DNA from: JABFXX01 sp036489755
Lineage (GTDB): Bacteria > Myxococcota_A > Polyangia > Haliangiales > Haliangiaceae
Reading direction: 5' to 3'
Length of the DNA stretch: 64,000 nucleotides
Assembly (NCBI GenBank): GCA_036489755.1
Contig: DASXFD010000062.1
Coordinates: forward strand, 73,643 to 137,642
Shown piece after piece: positions 47,274-54,517 of this stretch. Position numbers and translations under genes: made by a program. Every line of letters begins with the position of its first letter. The stretch's first letter is position 1. The notes beneath the pieces are model-generated. The model worked only from the letters and a program-made list of their open reading frames with translations. It made no database searches and was not told the origin of the DNA.

Positions 47274-48519
47274 CGTCGCCCGGCGGCGCGTCCTCGATCG
47301 CAGCATCGATCGATCCTCCGCGCTCCCCTTCGGGAGCGCTGCGCGGTCCGGCAGAGCCGGACCTTTCGATCGGCACGCTGCGCGTTCCGTCGTCGCACGT
47401 GATCTGCAGCGGGTCGAGCGAGATGAGCGCGGTGCCGAACACGCGCTGCGCGAGATCGTCGTCGCTGATCGGTTGCGACACGTGACCCGACGCGATCACC
47501 CAGTGGCAGCTCGTATCGGTCGCGCAGTCGACGGCGCCGACGGGCGGACACTCCTTGCCGTTCGGCGTCGCCTTGCACGGCGGCCGTTTCTCGAACACGA
47601 ACGTGCCGCGCAACCGCACGCGGCCGCCTTTGATGCCGGGCCGATCGGCGAGCGTGCCGACGAAGTTGCCGACCCAGTACGCGATCGTCGACGTGTCGGG
47701 CGTCGGGCCAACCACGCCGATGCGGCGATCGTCGGGATCGAGCTTGCCGTCGACGAGCTGCGCGCGGCTGAGATCCTCGGTGCCGTGCCACTCGCCGTCC
47801 GGATCCGGCGCGATCAAGATCGTGGGCGCCGGCTGTTCGACGTTGTCCTCGAGCCCGGCCGACGGATCGAGCGCGAGCACGCCGGGGAGCCGATCGCTCT
47901 CGCGGTAGAGCAGCGGCGCCAGCGTGCGCGACAAGTCGTCGGCGAGCCCGCGCGAGGTCACGACGCTGTGCACGCGCGTGCCGACGAGCTCGGGCGTCGC
48001 GTGCGGCACGTCGCCGAACGACAGGTGCTCGAACACCTCGACCCAGCGGTCGCCGTCGTGCGCGTACAGCGCGGTGATCCGCAGCGGGATCACGGCGGTG
48101 CGGCCGCATAGCGTCACGCGCCACGATAGCTCGTCGGCCATCCACGCCGCGCTGACGCCGCGATCGCTCGACAGGTGGACGTCGAGGTGCTTGCTGCGCA
48201 CCATCGTCGGCGTGCCGGCCGCGAGCTCGAGCGGCCACCGCACCATCGGGTGCTGCTTGATCTCGTCGCCGTACAGCACGTCGCTCGGGCCGACGCCGAT
48301 TCGCGCGGGCCCGACGCGCGGATCGATCCGCTGCGTGTCGGTGTCGGGCTCTTCGTCGCGGTCGTAGCTCGCGCGAATGTCGTCTTCGAGCTCGGCGAGC
48401 AAGCGCTGGCGGCGCTGCGCGTCCGTATCGGCGGTCGCGAGATCGGCGCTCGGCTTCGGCGCGGTCGACGGTGGCCCGCCGCAGGCGGCCACCACGATGC
48501 AGACGAGCGCGCGCTTCAC
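47245..48519 (-). CDS. Lipoprotein with SnoaL-like domains and inserted element
   Basis: 424 residues from GTG, which overlaps the upstream stop as GTGA. Lipobox VVAACGG. A repeated SnoaL/nuclear-transport-factor-2-like pattern (VSAAWMADELSWRVTLCG, HVDVHLSSDRG) is seen at about 110-180 and weaker after that; CATDTSCHWV may be a disulphide. Residues about 383-402 (PIERSGSAGPRSAPEGERGG) come from copy 2 of the double-hairpin element, near the C-terminus. Its end overlaps the convergent ferritin-like gene. Function unknown. Confidence 0.82.
   Translation of the reverse strand: MKRALVCIVVAACGGPPSTAPKPSADLATADTDAQRRQRLLAELEDDIRASYDRDEEPDTDTQRIDPRVGPARIGVGPSDVLYGDEIKQHPMVRWPLELAAGTPTMVRSKHLDVHLSSDRGVSAAWMADELSWRVTLCGRTAVIPLRITALYAHDGDRWVEVFEHLSFGDVPHATPELVGTRVHSVVTSRGLADDLSRTLAPLLYRESDRLPGVLALDPSAGLEDNVEQPAPTILIAPDPDGEWHGTEDLSRAQLVDGKLDPDDRRIGVVGPTPDTSTIAYWVGNFVGTLADRPGIKGGRVRLRGTFVFEKRPPCKATPNGKECPPVGAVDCATDTSCHWVIASGHVSQPISDDDLAQRVFGTALISLDPLQITCDDGTRSVPIERSGSAGPRSAPEGERGGSIDAAIEDAPPGDAILGSASAR
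47306..47372 (-). repeat. Double-hairpin coding repeat element, copy 2
   Basis: The reverse complement of 47316-47372 is identical over 57 bases to the core of copy 1, including hairpin A (GGTCCGGC, TCT, GCCGGACC), linker GCGCAGCG and hairpin B (CGCTCCC, GAAG, GGGAGCG). The distal end continues into TCGATCGA (47306-47313) as in copy 1. It lies in frame in the lipoprotein gene, same orientation relative to the gene. Confidence 0.92.
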
Positions 48520-49088
48520 CCGAGATCCTCCGGCGCGTCGATGTCGTGCACGCTGCCGGTGTCGCGGACGTCGACCGTGATCGTGTCGGCGCCGCCGAGC
48601 ACGTCGCGCGCGCCGTTCGGCGATGCAGCACAACCTGCGAGCGCGTCGAACAGCCGGCGCGCGATCAGCGGCGGATGGCCGCCACGGCCGCCGACGATCG
48701 GCTTGGCCGCCGCGTGATCGCCGAGCGCGGCGAGGAGCGCGCGCAACGTCTCGAGCGAGACATCGGGATGGTCGACCGGCCACAGCCACGCGCGATCGCA
48801 CGCCGTCTCGAGCAAGGCCGCGAAGCCGAGCGCGATCGAGCTCGCCATGCCGCGCGCCGGCTCGGGATTCTCGACGACGCCGACGCCGAGCGTGCCCGCA
48901 TGCGCCGCGACGTCGGTGCCGAACGGCGGGCCGACCACGACGACGATCGTTTCAGTGCCCGCCGCGCGCGCGGTCTCGACCACGTGATCGAGGAACCTGC
49001 CGCCGTGCACCGTCGGCAACAGCGCCTTCGCAACGCCGCCGAGCCGCGTGCCCGCGCCGGCCGCGAGGATGACCGCGCCGAGGGTCAC
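48516..49088 (-). CDS. MobA-like NTP transferase (molybdenum-cofactor type)
   Basis: 190 residues. Nucleotidyltransferase signature GAVILAAGAGTRLGGVAKALL at the N-terminus, then PVDHPDVS and GGRGGHPPLI, which match the MobA/MocA group that adds CMP or GMP to molybdopterin. The GTG at 49088 has GGAG five bases upstream. Next to XdhC, its likely partner in maturing a molybdenum hydroxylase such as xanthine dehydrogenase; that enzyme is not in the window. GTGA overlap with the following lipoprotein gene. Confidence 0.88.
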   Translation of the reverse strand: MTLGAVILAAGAGTRLGGVAKALLPTVHGGRFLDHVVETARAAGTETIVVVVGPPFGTDVAAHAGTLGVGVVENPEPARGMASSIALGFAALLETACDRAWLWPVDHPDVSLETLRALLAALGDHAAAKPIVGGRGGHPPLIARRLFDALAGCAASPNGARDVLGGADTITVDVRDTGSVHDIDAPEDLG

Positions 49089-49269
49089 GACGTCTCCGAT
49101 CTCGATCGTGCACGTGCACGTGCACGTGTCACGTGCACGAACATCGCGTCGATGGACGTCGCTGCGCGGGCGGCGACAAGCACCACGCCCATCTTCACGA
49201 CGTCTCCCATCCGAATCGTGCACGTGCACGTGTCACGTGCACGTGCACGTGCTCGCACCCGTGCGGCAT
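49089..49269 (-). repeat. GTGCAC palindromic tandem repeats with duplicated RBS/start
   Basis: Two units of about 110 bases on the minus strand. Each has a tract of alternating GTGCAC/CACGTG palindromes (49108-49138 and 49218-49251) then GGAGACGTCGTGA. The second unit's GTGA lies at the start of the NTP transferase gene and the first's at 49195-49198. In-frame mini-ORFs of 24 and 37 codons (49195-49269 and 49085-49198) end in the same GTGA as the next start. Probably a duplication; regulation by RNA structure or coupling is possible. Confidence 0.72.
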
Positions 49270-49303
49270 CGCGACGATCGCGTTGCGGACGAAGCTCGCG
49301 TCG

Positions 49304-50296
49304 CTAGACATCGCTGCGCTTCCTCGCGCGCCAGTCGCCGACCGCAGCCTCCCCGCGCCGCCGGCGCGCCACGAGCTCGGCCGCGATCGCGATCGCGATC
49401 TCGTCGGGCGTCTCCGCGCCGATATCGAGCCCGATCGGCGCCGACAGCTTGGCCCACCGCGCGTCGTGTTCCTGCACGAGCCCCTTCGCGACGAGCCGCT
49501 TGTGAAACCGGCCGACCTTGCCGCGACTACCGATCATGCCGAGGTAGCCGATCGCGTCGCGCGCGATCAGGTACTCGAGCAGCTTCTGATCGACCGCGTG
49601 GTCGCGCGTCAACACGAGCACGTAGTCGTCGGCGCCGAACCCGCCGAGCGCCGATTCGATCTCGGCCGGATCGAACGTCTCGAAGATCTCGTCGGCCCAC
49701 GCCGGGCGCTGCGCGAGCGCGTCGGTCTCGTTGTCGTCGCATACGATCACGGTGAAGCCGAGGTCGTGCAGGATCGGACCGAGCCCGCGCGTCACGTGGC
49801 CCAAGCCGAACACGACCGCGCGCTCGCCGCCGCCGACGCGCTCGACGAGCCGATCGTCCTGCACGTCGGGCACGTGCATCCGCGGATCGCCCGGCCGCGC
49901 CGGCCGTACGACCAGAGGGCCACCGTCGAGCGGCGTCTCGAGCGCGTGCGGGCCGCGCACCGCGCCGAGCTGCTCGAGCACGTCGTGCGACGGTGCCGCG
50001 GGCGTGATCACGACCTCCATCGAGCCGCCGCAACACATCGCGAGATCGCGCACGAGGTGCTGGCGCACGAGCGTCGCCGGTGCGCCGCTCGCGACCTCGC
50101 GCGCCGCGCTCGCGACCATGCGCTCGATCTGACCGCCGCCGATCGTGCCCCATTGCTCGCCGTCGGACGCGATCGCCATGCGCGCGCCGAGATGGCGCGG
50201 CGTCGAGCCCTTCGCGCCGACCACGGTCGCGATCGCGACCGCGCGCCCCGCATCGAGCGCGGCGAGCGAAGCTCGAAACACGTCGACGCGGGCCAT
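49304..50296 (-). CDS. XdhC/CoxF family molybdoenzyme maturation protein
   Basis: 330 residues. XdhC binds the molybdenum cofactor, protects it and helps sulphurate and insert it in xanthine-dehydrogenase-type enzymes. N-terminal XdhC domain with ATVVGAKGSTPRHLGARM, GTIGGGQIER and MCCGGSMEV, and the C-terminal Rossmann-like domain FGLGHVTRGLGPIL, CDDNE, LTRDHAVDQ, GYLGMIGS. All present. The start is after a Cys-free stretch; next genes are the GTGCAC repeats and the MobA-like gene. The target oxidoreductase must be elsewhere. Confidence 0.92.
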   Translation of the reverse strand: MARVDVFRASLAALDAGRAVAIATVVGAKGSTPRHLGARMAIASDGEQWGTIGGGQIERMVASAAREVASGAPATLVRQHLVRDLAMCCGGSMEVVITPAAPSHDVLEQLGAVRGPHALETPLDGGPLVVRPARPGDPRMHVPDVQDDRLVERVGGGERAVVFGLGHVTRGLGPILHDLGFTVIVCDDNETDALAQRPAWADEIFETFDPAEIESALGGFGADDYVLVLTRDHAVDQKLLEYLIARDAIGYLGMIGSRGKVGRFHKRLVAKGLVQEHDARWAKLSAPIGLDIGAETPDEIAIAIAAELVARRRRGEAAVGDWRARKRSDV

Positions 50297-50305
50297 CCGA
50301 CGAGG

Positions 50306-51097
50306 CTAGCGCGGAATCGCGAGTATGTGCTCGACGAGCTCGCGCAGGCCGGGCCCCTCGGGCCGCTCGGTCAAGAACGCCGGCTTGTCGGAGAGCTCGT
50401 CCCAGTACGTCTTGATGTTCGCGACGCCGACGCTGTTCGGGAAGCCGCGGAACATCGGCGCGTCGTTGAGCGCATCGCCGACGTAGACGTACGGCGCCAG
50501 ATCCTCGGGATCGTGGTGCAGCACGCTCTTCACGACGTGCACGCACGCCGACAGCTTGTCGAATTGCGGCGGCCCGAAATTGACGTGCACGCTCGAGCGC
50601 ACGGCGTTCATGCCGGCTTTGCGGATCAGCGCGACCGCGCGCTCGGCATCGGCGACGGGTAGCGACACTTCTTCGTTCCAGTCGATCGCGAGATCGACCT
50701 CGCGATACTTCGAGTCGCTCGACAGCCGCGCGCCCGGAATCTTGGACATCACCTCGATCGCGATGTCGTGCATGCGGCGGCGCCACTCGGGCAAGCTCGC
50801 CGCGGCCACGCCGTAGTGCTTGACGATCTTTTTGCCGTCGCGCACGAACGTGATGCCACCGTTCTCGGCGACGCAGGCGAGCGCCGGCGTCATCTTCATG
50901 AACGCGTGACCGAACCCGGCCGGCCTGCCGGTCACCATGATCACGGGAATCCCCGCCTCGCCCAACCGCTCGAGTGCCGCATACGTCTGCGCCTCGATCG
51001 CTTCACCCGTGGTCATCGTCCCGTCGACGTCGGAAAACAGCGCGCGGACTGGGCCGCGCAATTCAGACAGCGGACGTGTCATCAGGCGGCGGGTCAT
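50306..51097 (-). CDS. HAD-superfamily phosphatase, Cof/SPP-like (HAD-IIB)
   Basis: About 263 residues. Motif I is VRALFSDVDGTMTTGE (DxDGT nucleophile), motif II IPVIMVTGRP, and motif IV YVGDALNDAPMF. Related enzymes dephosphorylate sugar phosphates, mannosyl-3-phosphoglycerate or flavin phosphates. Several in-frame ATGs lie within 60 bases (51145, 51118, 51112, 51097, 51082) and none has a clear ribosome-binding site; 51097 is used because earlier ones overlap the divergent gene. 9 bases upstream of the xdhC-like gene in the same direction. Confidence 0.87.
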   Translation of the reverse strand: MTRRLMTRPLSELRGPVRALFSDVDGTMTTGEAIEAQTYAALERLGEAGIPVIMVTGRPAGFGHAFMKMTPALACVAENGGITFVRDGKKIVKHYGVAAASLPEWRRRMHDIAIEVMSKIPGARLSSDSKYREVDLAIDWNEEVSLPVADAERAVALIRKAGMNAVRSSVHVNFGPPQFDKLSACVHVVKSVLHHDPEDLAPYVYVGDALNDAPMFRGFPNSVGVANIKTYWDELSDKPAFLTERPEGPGLRELVEHILAIPR

Positions 51098-51135
51098 AGC
51101 ATGCCGCCGCATGGCCATGTGATAGGTTCGCCGCG

Positions 51136-51507
51136 ATGGCCGCACTAGCTTCTCCGTCGACGAACGTCTCGCCGCACCGCATCCTGATCATCACGACGTT
51201 TTACGCGCCGCCGGGCCAGGAGATCGAAGCGATTCTCGGACCCGCGTGGGGCATCACGGTTCGCTCGCGCTCGGTCGTCGGCCAGGCGTGCGCGGGCTGT
51301 CAGACGTTCTTCGGCGGCGAGATCAGCGCGCTCACGCAGCTCGCGGTCGACTCGCGCAACGAGGCGATGAATCGGCTCGAGCAGCACGCGATGCAGATGG
51401 GCGCGAACGCGGTCCTCGGCCTGACGTTCGACTCGGGCGAGCTGATGCAGAACACGAACGAGATCGTCGCGTACGGCACCGCCGTGAAGCTGCGCCCGTT
51501 GCGATGA
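51136..51507 (+). CDS. YbjQ/UPF0145 family protein
   Basis: 123 residues. Family-typical pattern: ILIITTFYAPPGQEIEAILG at the start, then SVVGQACAGCQTFFGGEI, LEQHAMQMGANAVLGLTFDSGE and YGTAVKLRP. Members form a pentameric beta-alpha fold and have been linked with metal stress, but no function is proven. Two Cys sit in CAGC, not typical for all members. ATGA overlap with the next gene. Confidence 0.9.
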   Translation: MAALASPSTNVSPHRILIITTFYAPPGQEIEAILGPAWGITVRSRSVVGQACAGCQTFFGGEISALTQLAVDSRNEAMNRLEQHAMQMGANAVLGLTFDSGELMQNTNEIVAYGTAVKLRPLR

Positions 51508-52118
51508 GCCACATCCCGCGCGATGTCGCGAAGCGGGCAAGCCCGGCGAATGCCGGGCGCGCAGCGACGCCGAAGGCGTTGCGCAGAACGATCGACCGTC
51601 TGTCGCGCGCCGCGCATCGCTTCCATCGTTTCGCACATCATCCGTTGTGCGATCGCTACGCCGGCGAGGTGATCCGGATCGGCCCGCGAGCGCGCGTCTG
51701 CCGCGGCTGCACCTACGCCGCGATCGGCGGCGTGGTCGGCAGTGCGCTCGGGCTCGTCGCGCCGATCTCGATCGCATTCGCCGCGACGCTCGTCGCGACG
51801 GTCGCGATCGTCGTCACGCTCTACACGCGCCGCCGCACGAAGCTCGTCACGCGGATGGTGCCGGCAGGGATGTTCGCGCTCGCGATCGTCGCCGGTGCTC
51901 GCACGGGCAGCTCGCTCGGGTTCGTCGCTGCTTTTGCGGCAGCGGCGAGCGCGGGTGGGCTACGCGTCCTGTACGGCCGGCGCGGTGCAGATCGAAGCCC
52001 GTGCGCGACGTGCCCCGAACGCGTGCTCCCCGTGCCGTGCAGCGGCGTGCAACCGATCGTCTCGCGCGAACGCGCCTTTCAGCGCGCCGCCGGTCGCCTG
52101 CTCGCGATCAGGCGATGA
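51504..52118 (+). CDS. DUF2085-like Cys-containing membrane protein
   Basis: 204 residues. After a basic start (with a diverged palindromic element at residues about 11-32), HHPLCDRYAGEVIRIGPRA and VCRGCTYAAIGGVVG hold the conserved cysteines, followed by three predicted membrane helices, then SPCATCPE. The HPLC-x-C-CRGC pattern resembles small DUF2085-type membrane proteins, which may bind a metal. The gene is convergent with and overlaps by 11 bases the excisionase-like gene. Confidence 0.77.
   Translation: MSHIPRDVAKRASPANAGRAATPKALRRTIDRLSRAAHRFHRFAHHPLCDRYAGEVIRIGPRARVCRGCTYAAIGGVVGSALGLVAPISIAFAATLVATVAIVVTLYTRRRTKLVTRMVPAGMFALAIVAGARTGSSLGFVAAFAAAASAGGLRVLYGRRGADRSPCATCPERVLPVPCSGVQPIVSRERAFQRAAGRLLAIRR
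51541..51595 (+). repeat. Double-hairpin element, diverged relative (copy 4)
   Basis: Hairpin A is GCCCGGC/GCCGGGC with loop GAAT (51541-51558), then the same linker GCGCAGCG as copies 1-2, then a stem ACGCC/GGCGT around GAA (51567-51579), then TGCGCAG and GATCGA. Stem sequences differ from copies 1-3 but pair perfectly, and the linker and the GAA loop are kept. Its reading frame differs from copies 1-3. In-frame within the 5' end of the membrane-protein gene. Confidence 0.65.
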
Positions 52119-52359
52119 GCCGCAGCGACGTATCGGTGCCGTCGGTCGCAGCCGGCGGCGTCAGGACCGGCATGCGGATCGAGCGATCACGCTGTCGCGA
52201 CAACCAATCCTCGAGATCGCTCGCGTTGAGCCGGACGATCCCACCGACCTTGAAGACCGGAAGCGGGTCCGCTGCACGACGCGCCATGTACCGGCACCAC
52301 CGCTCCGAGCGGCCCAGGGCGGTCGCGATGCCTTTCCAGGTCTCGACAAAATTCGACAT
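52108..52359 (-). CDS. Excisionase-like helix-turn-helix protein
   Basis: 83 residues. ATALGRSERWCRYMARRAADP is an HTH, followed by LPVFKVGGIVRLNASDLEDWL, the wing pattern of AlpA/excisionase-family DNA-binding proteins. The ATG at 52359 is decided by GGAGGAG six bases upstream. A single such gene with no integrase nearby could be a relic of a mobile element or an ordinary small regulator. Convergent with the DUF2085-like gene. Confidence 0.8.
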   Translation of the reverse strand: MSNFVETWKGIATALGRSERWCRYMARRAADPLPVFKVGGIVRLNASDLEDWLSRQRDRSIRMPVLTPPAATDGTDTSLRLIA

Positions 52360-52557
52360 GCTCACTCCTCCGTGGTTTTCCCATTCTGCAGAGCTTGTGC
52401 CGAGGTCGGACCTATACGTCATTTCATGGAATTCCTATGGCTTACGGATGAGATCACCGTGTCCAAAGCTTGACGCGTGTTGAAAAAATCAGACGCTGTA
52501 GCCTGACATGCGAGTCGTGGTGGCGTGTGATTCACACCGCCGCTATCCTCGTTCTCA
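52360..52557. other. 198-base intergenic region, HTH/S55 divergent promoters
   Basis: No gene is seen. It separates the HTH gene (leftwards) from the S55-type gene (rightwards) and is less GC-rich than the surroundings. TTGACG at 52470 is a possible -35 for the rightward gene, but the -10 match (TGTAGCC) is weak. The HTH protein could regulate its own promoter here. Confidence 0.4.
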
Positions 52558-54426
52558 ATGCGTGGACACATGCGGCTCGGAGCCGCAGTGCTGGGTGCGT
52601 TCATGGTGCTCGGCTTCCGAGCTCAAGCCGCGCCCGAAATCTATCCGCTGGCCAACGTGAGACCCGGTCAAACCGGTTACGGCCTAACGACGAGCTCCGG
52701 GACCAAACCCGAACGCTTCACGTTCGAGGTGGTCTCGGTCGTTCACAACTTCTTGCCGAAGCAGGACATCATCCTGGTCAAGAGCGAGGACCCGAAGCTG
52801 GCGGTCACCGGCTTCTGGCAGGGCATGTCGGGCAGCCCGCTCTATATAGAGGACAAGCTGACCTGCGCGTTCTCGTACGGGTTCCGCTTCAACAAGGTGG
52901 CGCTCGGCGGCTGCACGCCGCTCGAGTACATGAAGAAGGACGGGCTCGATTCCTACCGGCGCGCGGCCACGCAGGCACAGGCCGGTGGCGGCCCGAAGAT
53001 CGTCGTGCCGGCCGGCGCGACCATGTCGGACTGGAAGCGGCTCACGCCGACCGTCGATCCGCAGGCCGCGATGGACGCGCTCGGGCCCGCCCACAAGAGC
53101 TGGCTGCTCTCGGCACCGCTGCCCGCGGCGGTCGACAAGCCGGTCGAGACCGACGGTCAATTGATGCAGGCGAGCGTGCCACTGTCGGTGTCGGGTTTCT
53201 CGGCACCGGCGTTCGGCGCGCTCGAGAAGATGTTCGGCGACTCGAACCTCGTGCCCGAACGCGCGAGCGGCGGCGGCACCGGCGGCGAGGGCGGTCCGAC
53301 GAAGTTCGAGATGGGCGGCACGATCGCCGTCGAGCTCGTGCGGGGCGACATGGCCGCCGCGGCGTTCGGCACGGTCTCGTACGTCGACGGCGAGCACGTG
53401 CTCGCGTTCGGCCACCCGATGTTCCAGACCGGCGAGAGCTACATGCCGGTCGCGACCGCGTTCTCGCACACGGTCGTGCCGTCGTCGCAGAGCGCGTTCT
53501 TGATGGCGACGCCGCTCACCGAGATCGGCTCGCTCACGCAGGATCGTCAGGCCGCGATCGCCGCCGACACGAACCTGCGCGCGCCGATGATCCCGATGGA
53601 CATCACCGTCGACTCGACGGCCGGCAAGCACAACGAGAGCGGCCACTTTCACGTCGAGCTCGTCAACAACAAGTTCCTGACGCCCGGCATCGCCGGCGCC
53701 GCGCTCATGAACGCGGTGCAGTACTACCTGCCCGACCGCGACGACGTGACCGCGAAGGTCGAGTCGTCGGTGAAGATCAAAGGCTGGAACGAGCCGATCC
53801 AGTTCACCGATTACTTCTATTCGAACGACGGCGCGAGCAGCGTGATGGGTGCGGTGCGCGGCCTGCGCGTGATCGTGCCGCTGATGCTGAACCCGTTCGG
53901 TCCGGTCACGATCGAGCACGTCGATCTCAAGGTCAGCCTGTCGTTCTCGTCGAACTACGGCGACCTCAAGGAGATCGAGGTGCCGACCGGCGAGCTGGTG
54001 CCCGGCCAGCGCAACACGATCCGCGCACTGATGTCGACGTACGACGGCAAGGACATCACCGAGGACATCCCGATCGACGTGCCCGCATCGCTCGCGGGAT
54101 CGATCGTGCAGCTCGAGGTCGGCGCCGGTGACACCGCGAAGCTCGACGGCGCACCGCCGGTCGATCTGCCGACGCTCGTCGCCGCGTTCCGCAAGCTGTT
54201 GCCCGGCAACGTCTGGGCCGCGACGATCTACGCCGCCGACGAAGGCGTGACGATGGACGGCAAGCTCGTCCGCGATCTACCCGCGTCCGCGCTCGACAAG
54301 CTGCACCCGGAGAGCCATACGCAACGCGCGCAGGTCTACAAGCCGATCGCGCGCACGGTCTCACCGGCCCCTCGCGTGATCAACGGCCAGTCGACGCTGC
54401 TCGTGCGCGTAAGAGATGCAAACTAG
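52558..54426 (+). CDS. Exported SpoIVB-S55-type peptidase-like protein
   Basis: 622 residues. Signal peptide ends FRAQAAP. The N-domain has the hallmark S55 pattern: VRPGQTGYGLT, VVSVVHNFLPKQDIILVK, GFWQGMSGSPLYIEDKL (nucleophile candidate in GMSGSP, about 89-94), then after a Gly-rich linker HVLAFGHPMF (about 280), a possible catalytic His. In SpoIVB of sporulating bacteria the order is opposite, but this order is usual in Acidobacteria and myxobacteria. A beta-sandwich tail follows. Likely a periplasmic serine protease acting with the next gene. Its real substrate is unknown. Confidence 0.84.
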   Translation: MRGHMRLGAAVLGAFMVLGFRAQAAPEIYPLANVRPGQTGYGLTTSSGTKPERFTFEVVSVVHNFLPKQDIILVKSEDPKLAVTGFWQGMSGSPLYIEDKLTCAFSYGFRFNKVALGGCTPLEYMKKDGLDSYRRAATQAQAGGGPKIVVPAGATMSDWKRLTPTVDPQAAMDALGPAHKSWLLSAPLPAAVDKPVETDGQLMQASVPLSVSGFSAPAFGALEKMFGDSNLVPERASGGGTGGEGGPTKFEMGGTIAVELVRGDMAAAAFGTVSYVDGEHVLAFGHPMFQTGESYMPVATAFSHTVVPSSQSAFLMATPLTEIGSLTQDRQAAIAADTNLRAPMIPMDITVDSTAGKHNESGHFHVELVNNKFLTPGIAGAALMNAVQYYLPDRDDVTAKVESSVKIKGWNEPIQFTDYFYSNDGASSVMGAVRGLRVIVPLMLNPFGPVTIEHVDLKVSLSFSSNYGDLKEIEVPTGELVPGQRNTIRALMSTYDGKDITEDIPIDVPASLAGSIVQLEVGAGDTAKLDGAPPVDLPTLVAAFRKLLPGNVWAATIYAADEGVTMDGKLVRDLPASALDKLHPESHTQRAQVYKPIARTVSPAPRVINGQSTLLVRVRDAN

Positions 54427-54517
54427 ACGTACTCGCGCGTGTACGTTCGAGCGCCGGAAGCTTCTGCGCATCGATCGCGGTTGAAACGTTGCCCACGTCT
54501 TCAGATCAGAGGAATTC

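Noticed and set aside
49133..50662. 509-residue plus-strand open frame across xdhC
   Set aside because: Mirror of xdhC and the GTGCAC repeats; no start signal or domain.
52558..54426. True SpoIVB sporulation protease
   Set aside because: The order of GMSGSP and the later His, no PDZ domain and a beta tail differ from SpoIVB; only the S55-like domain is shared.
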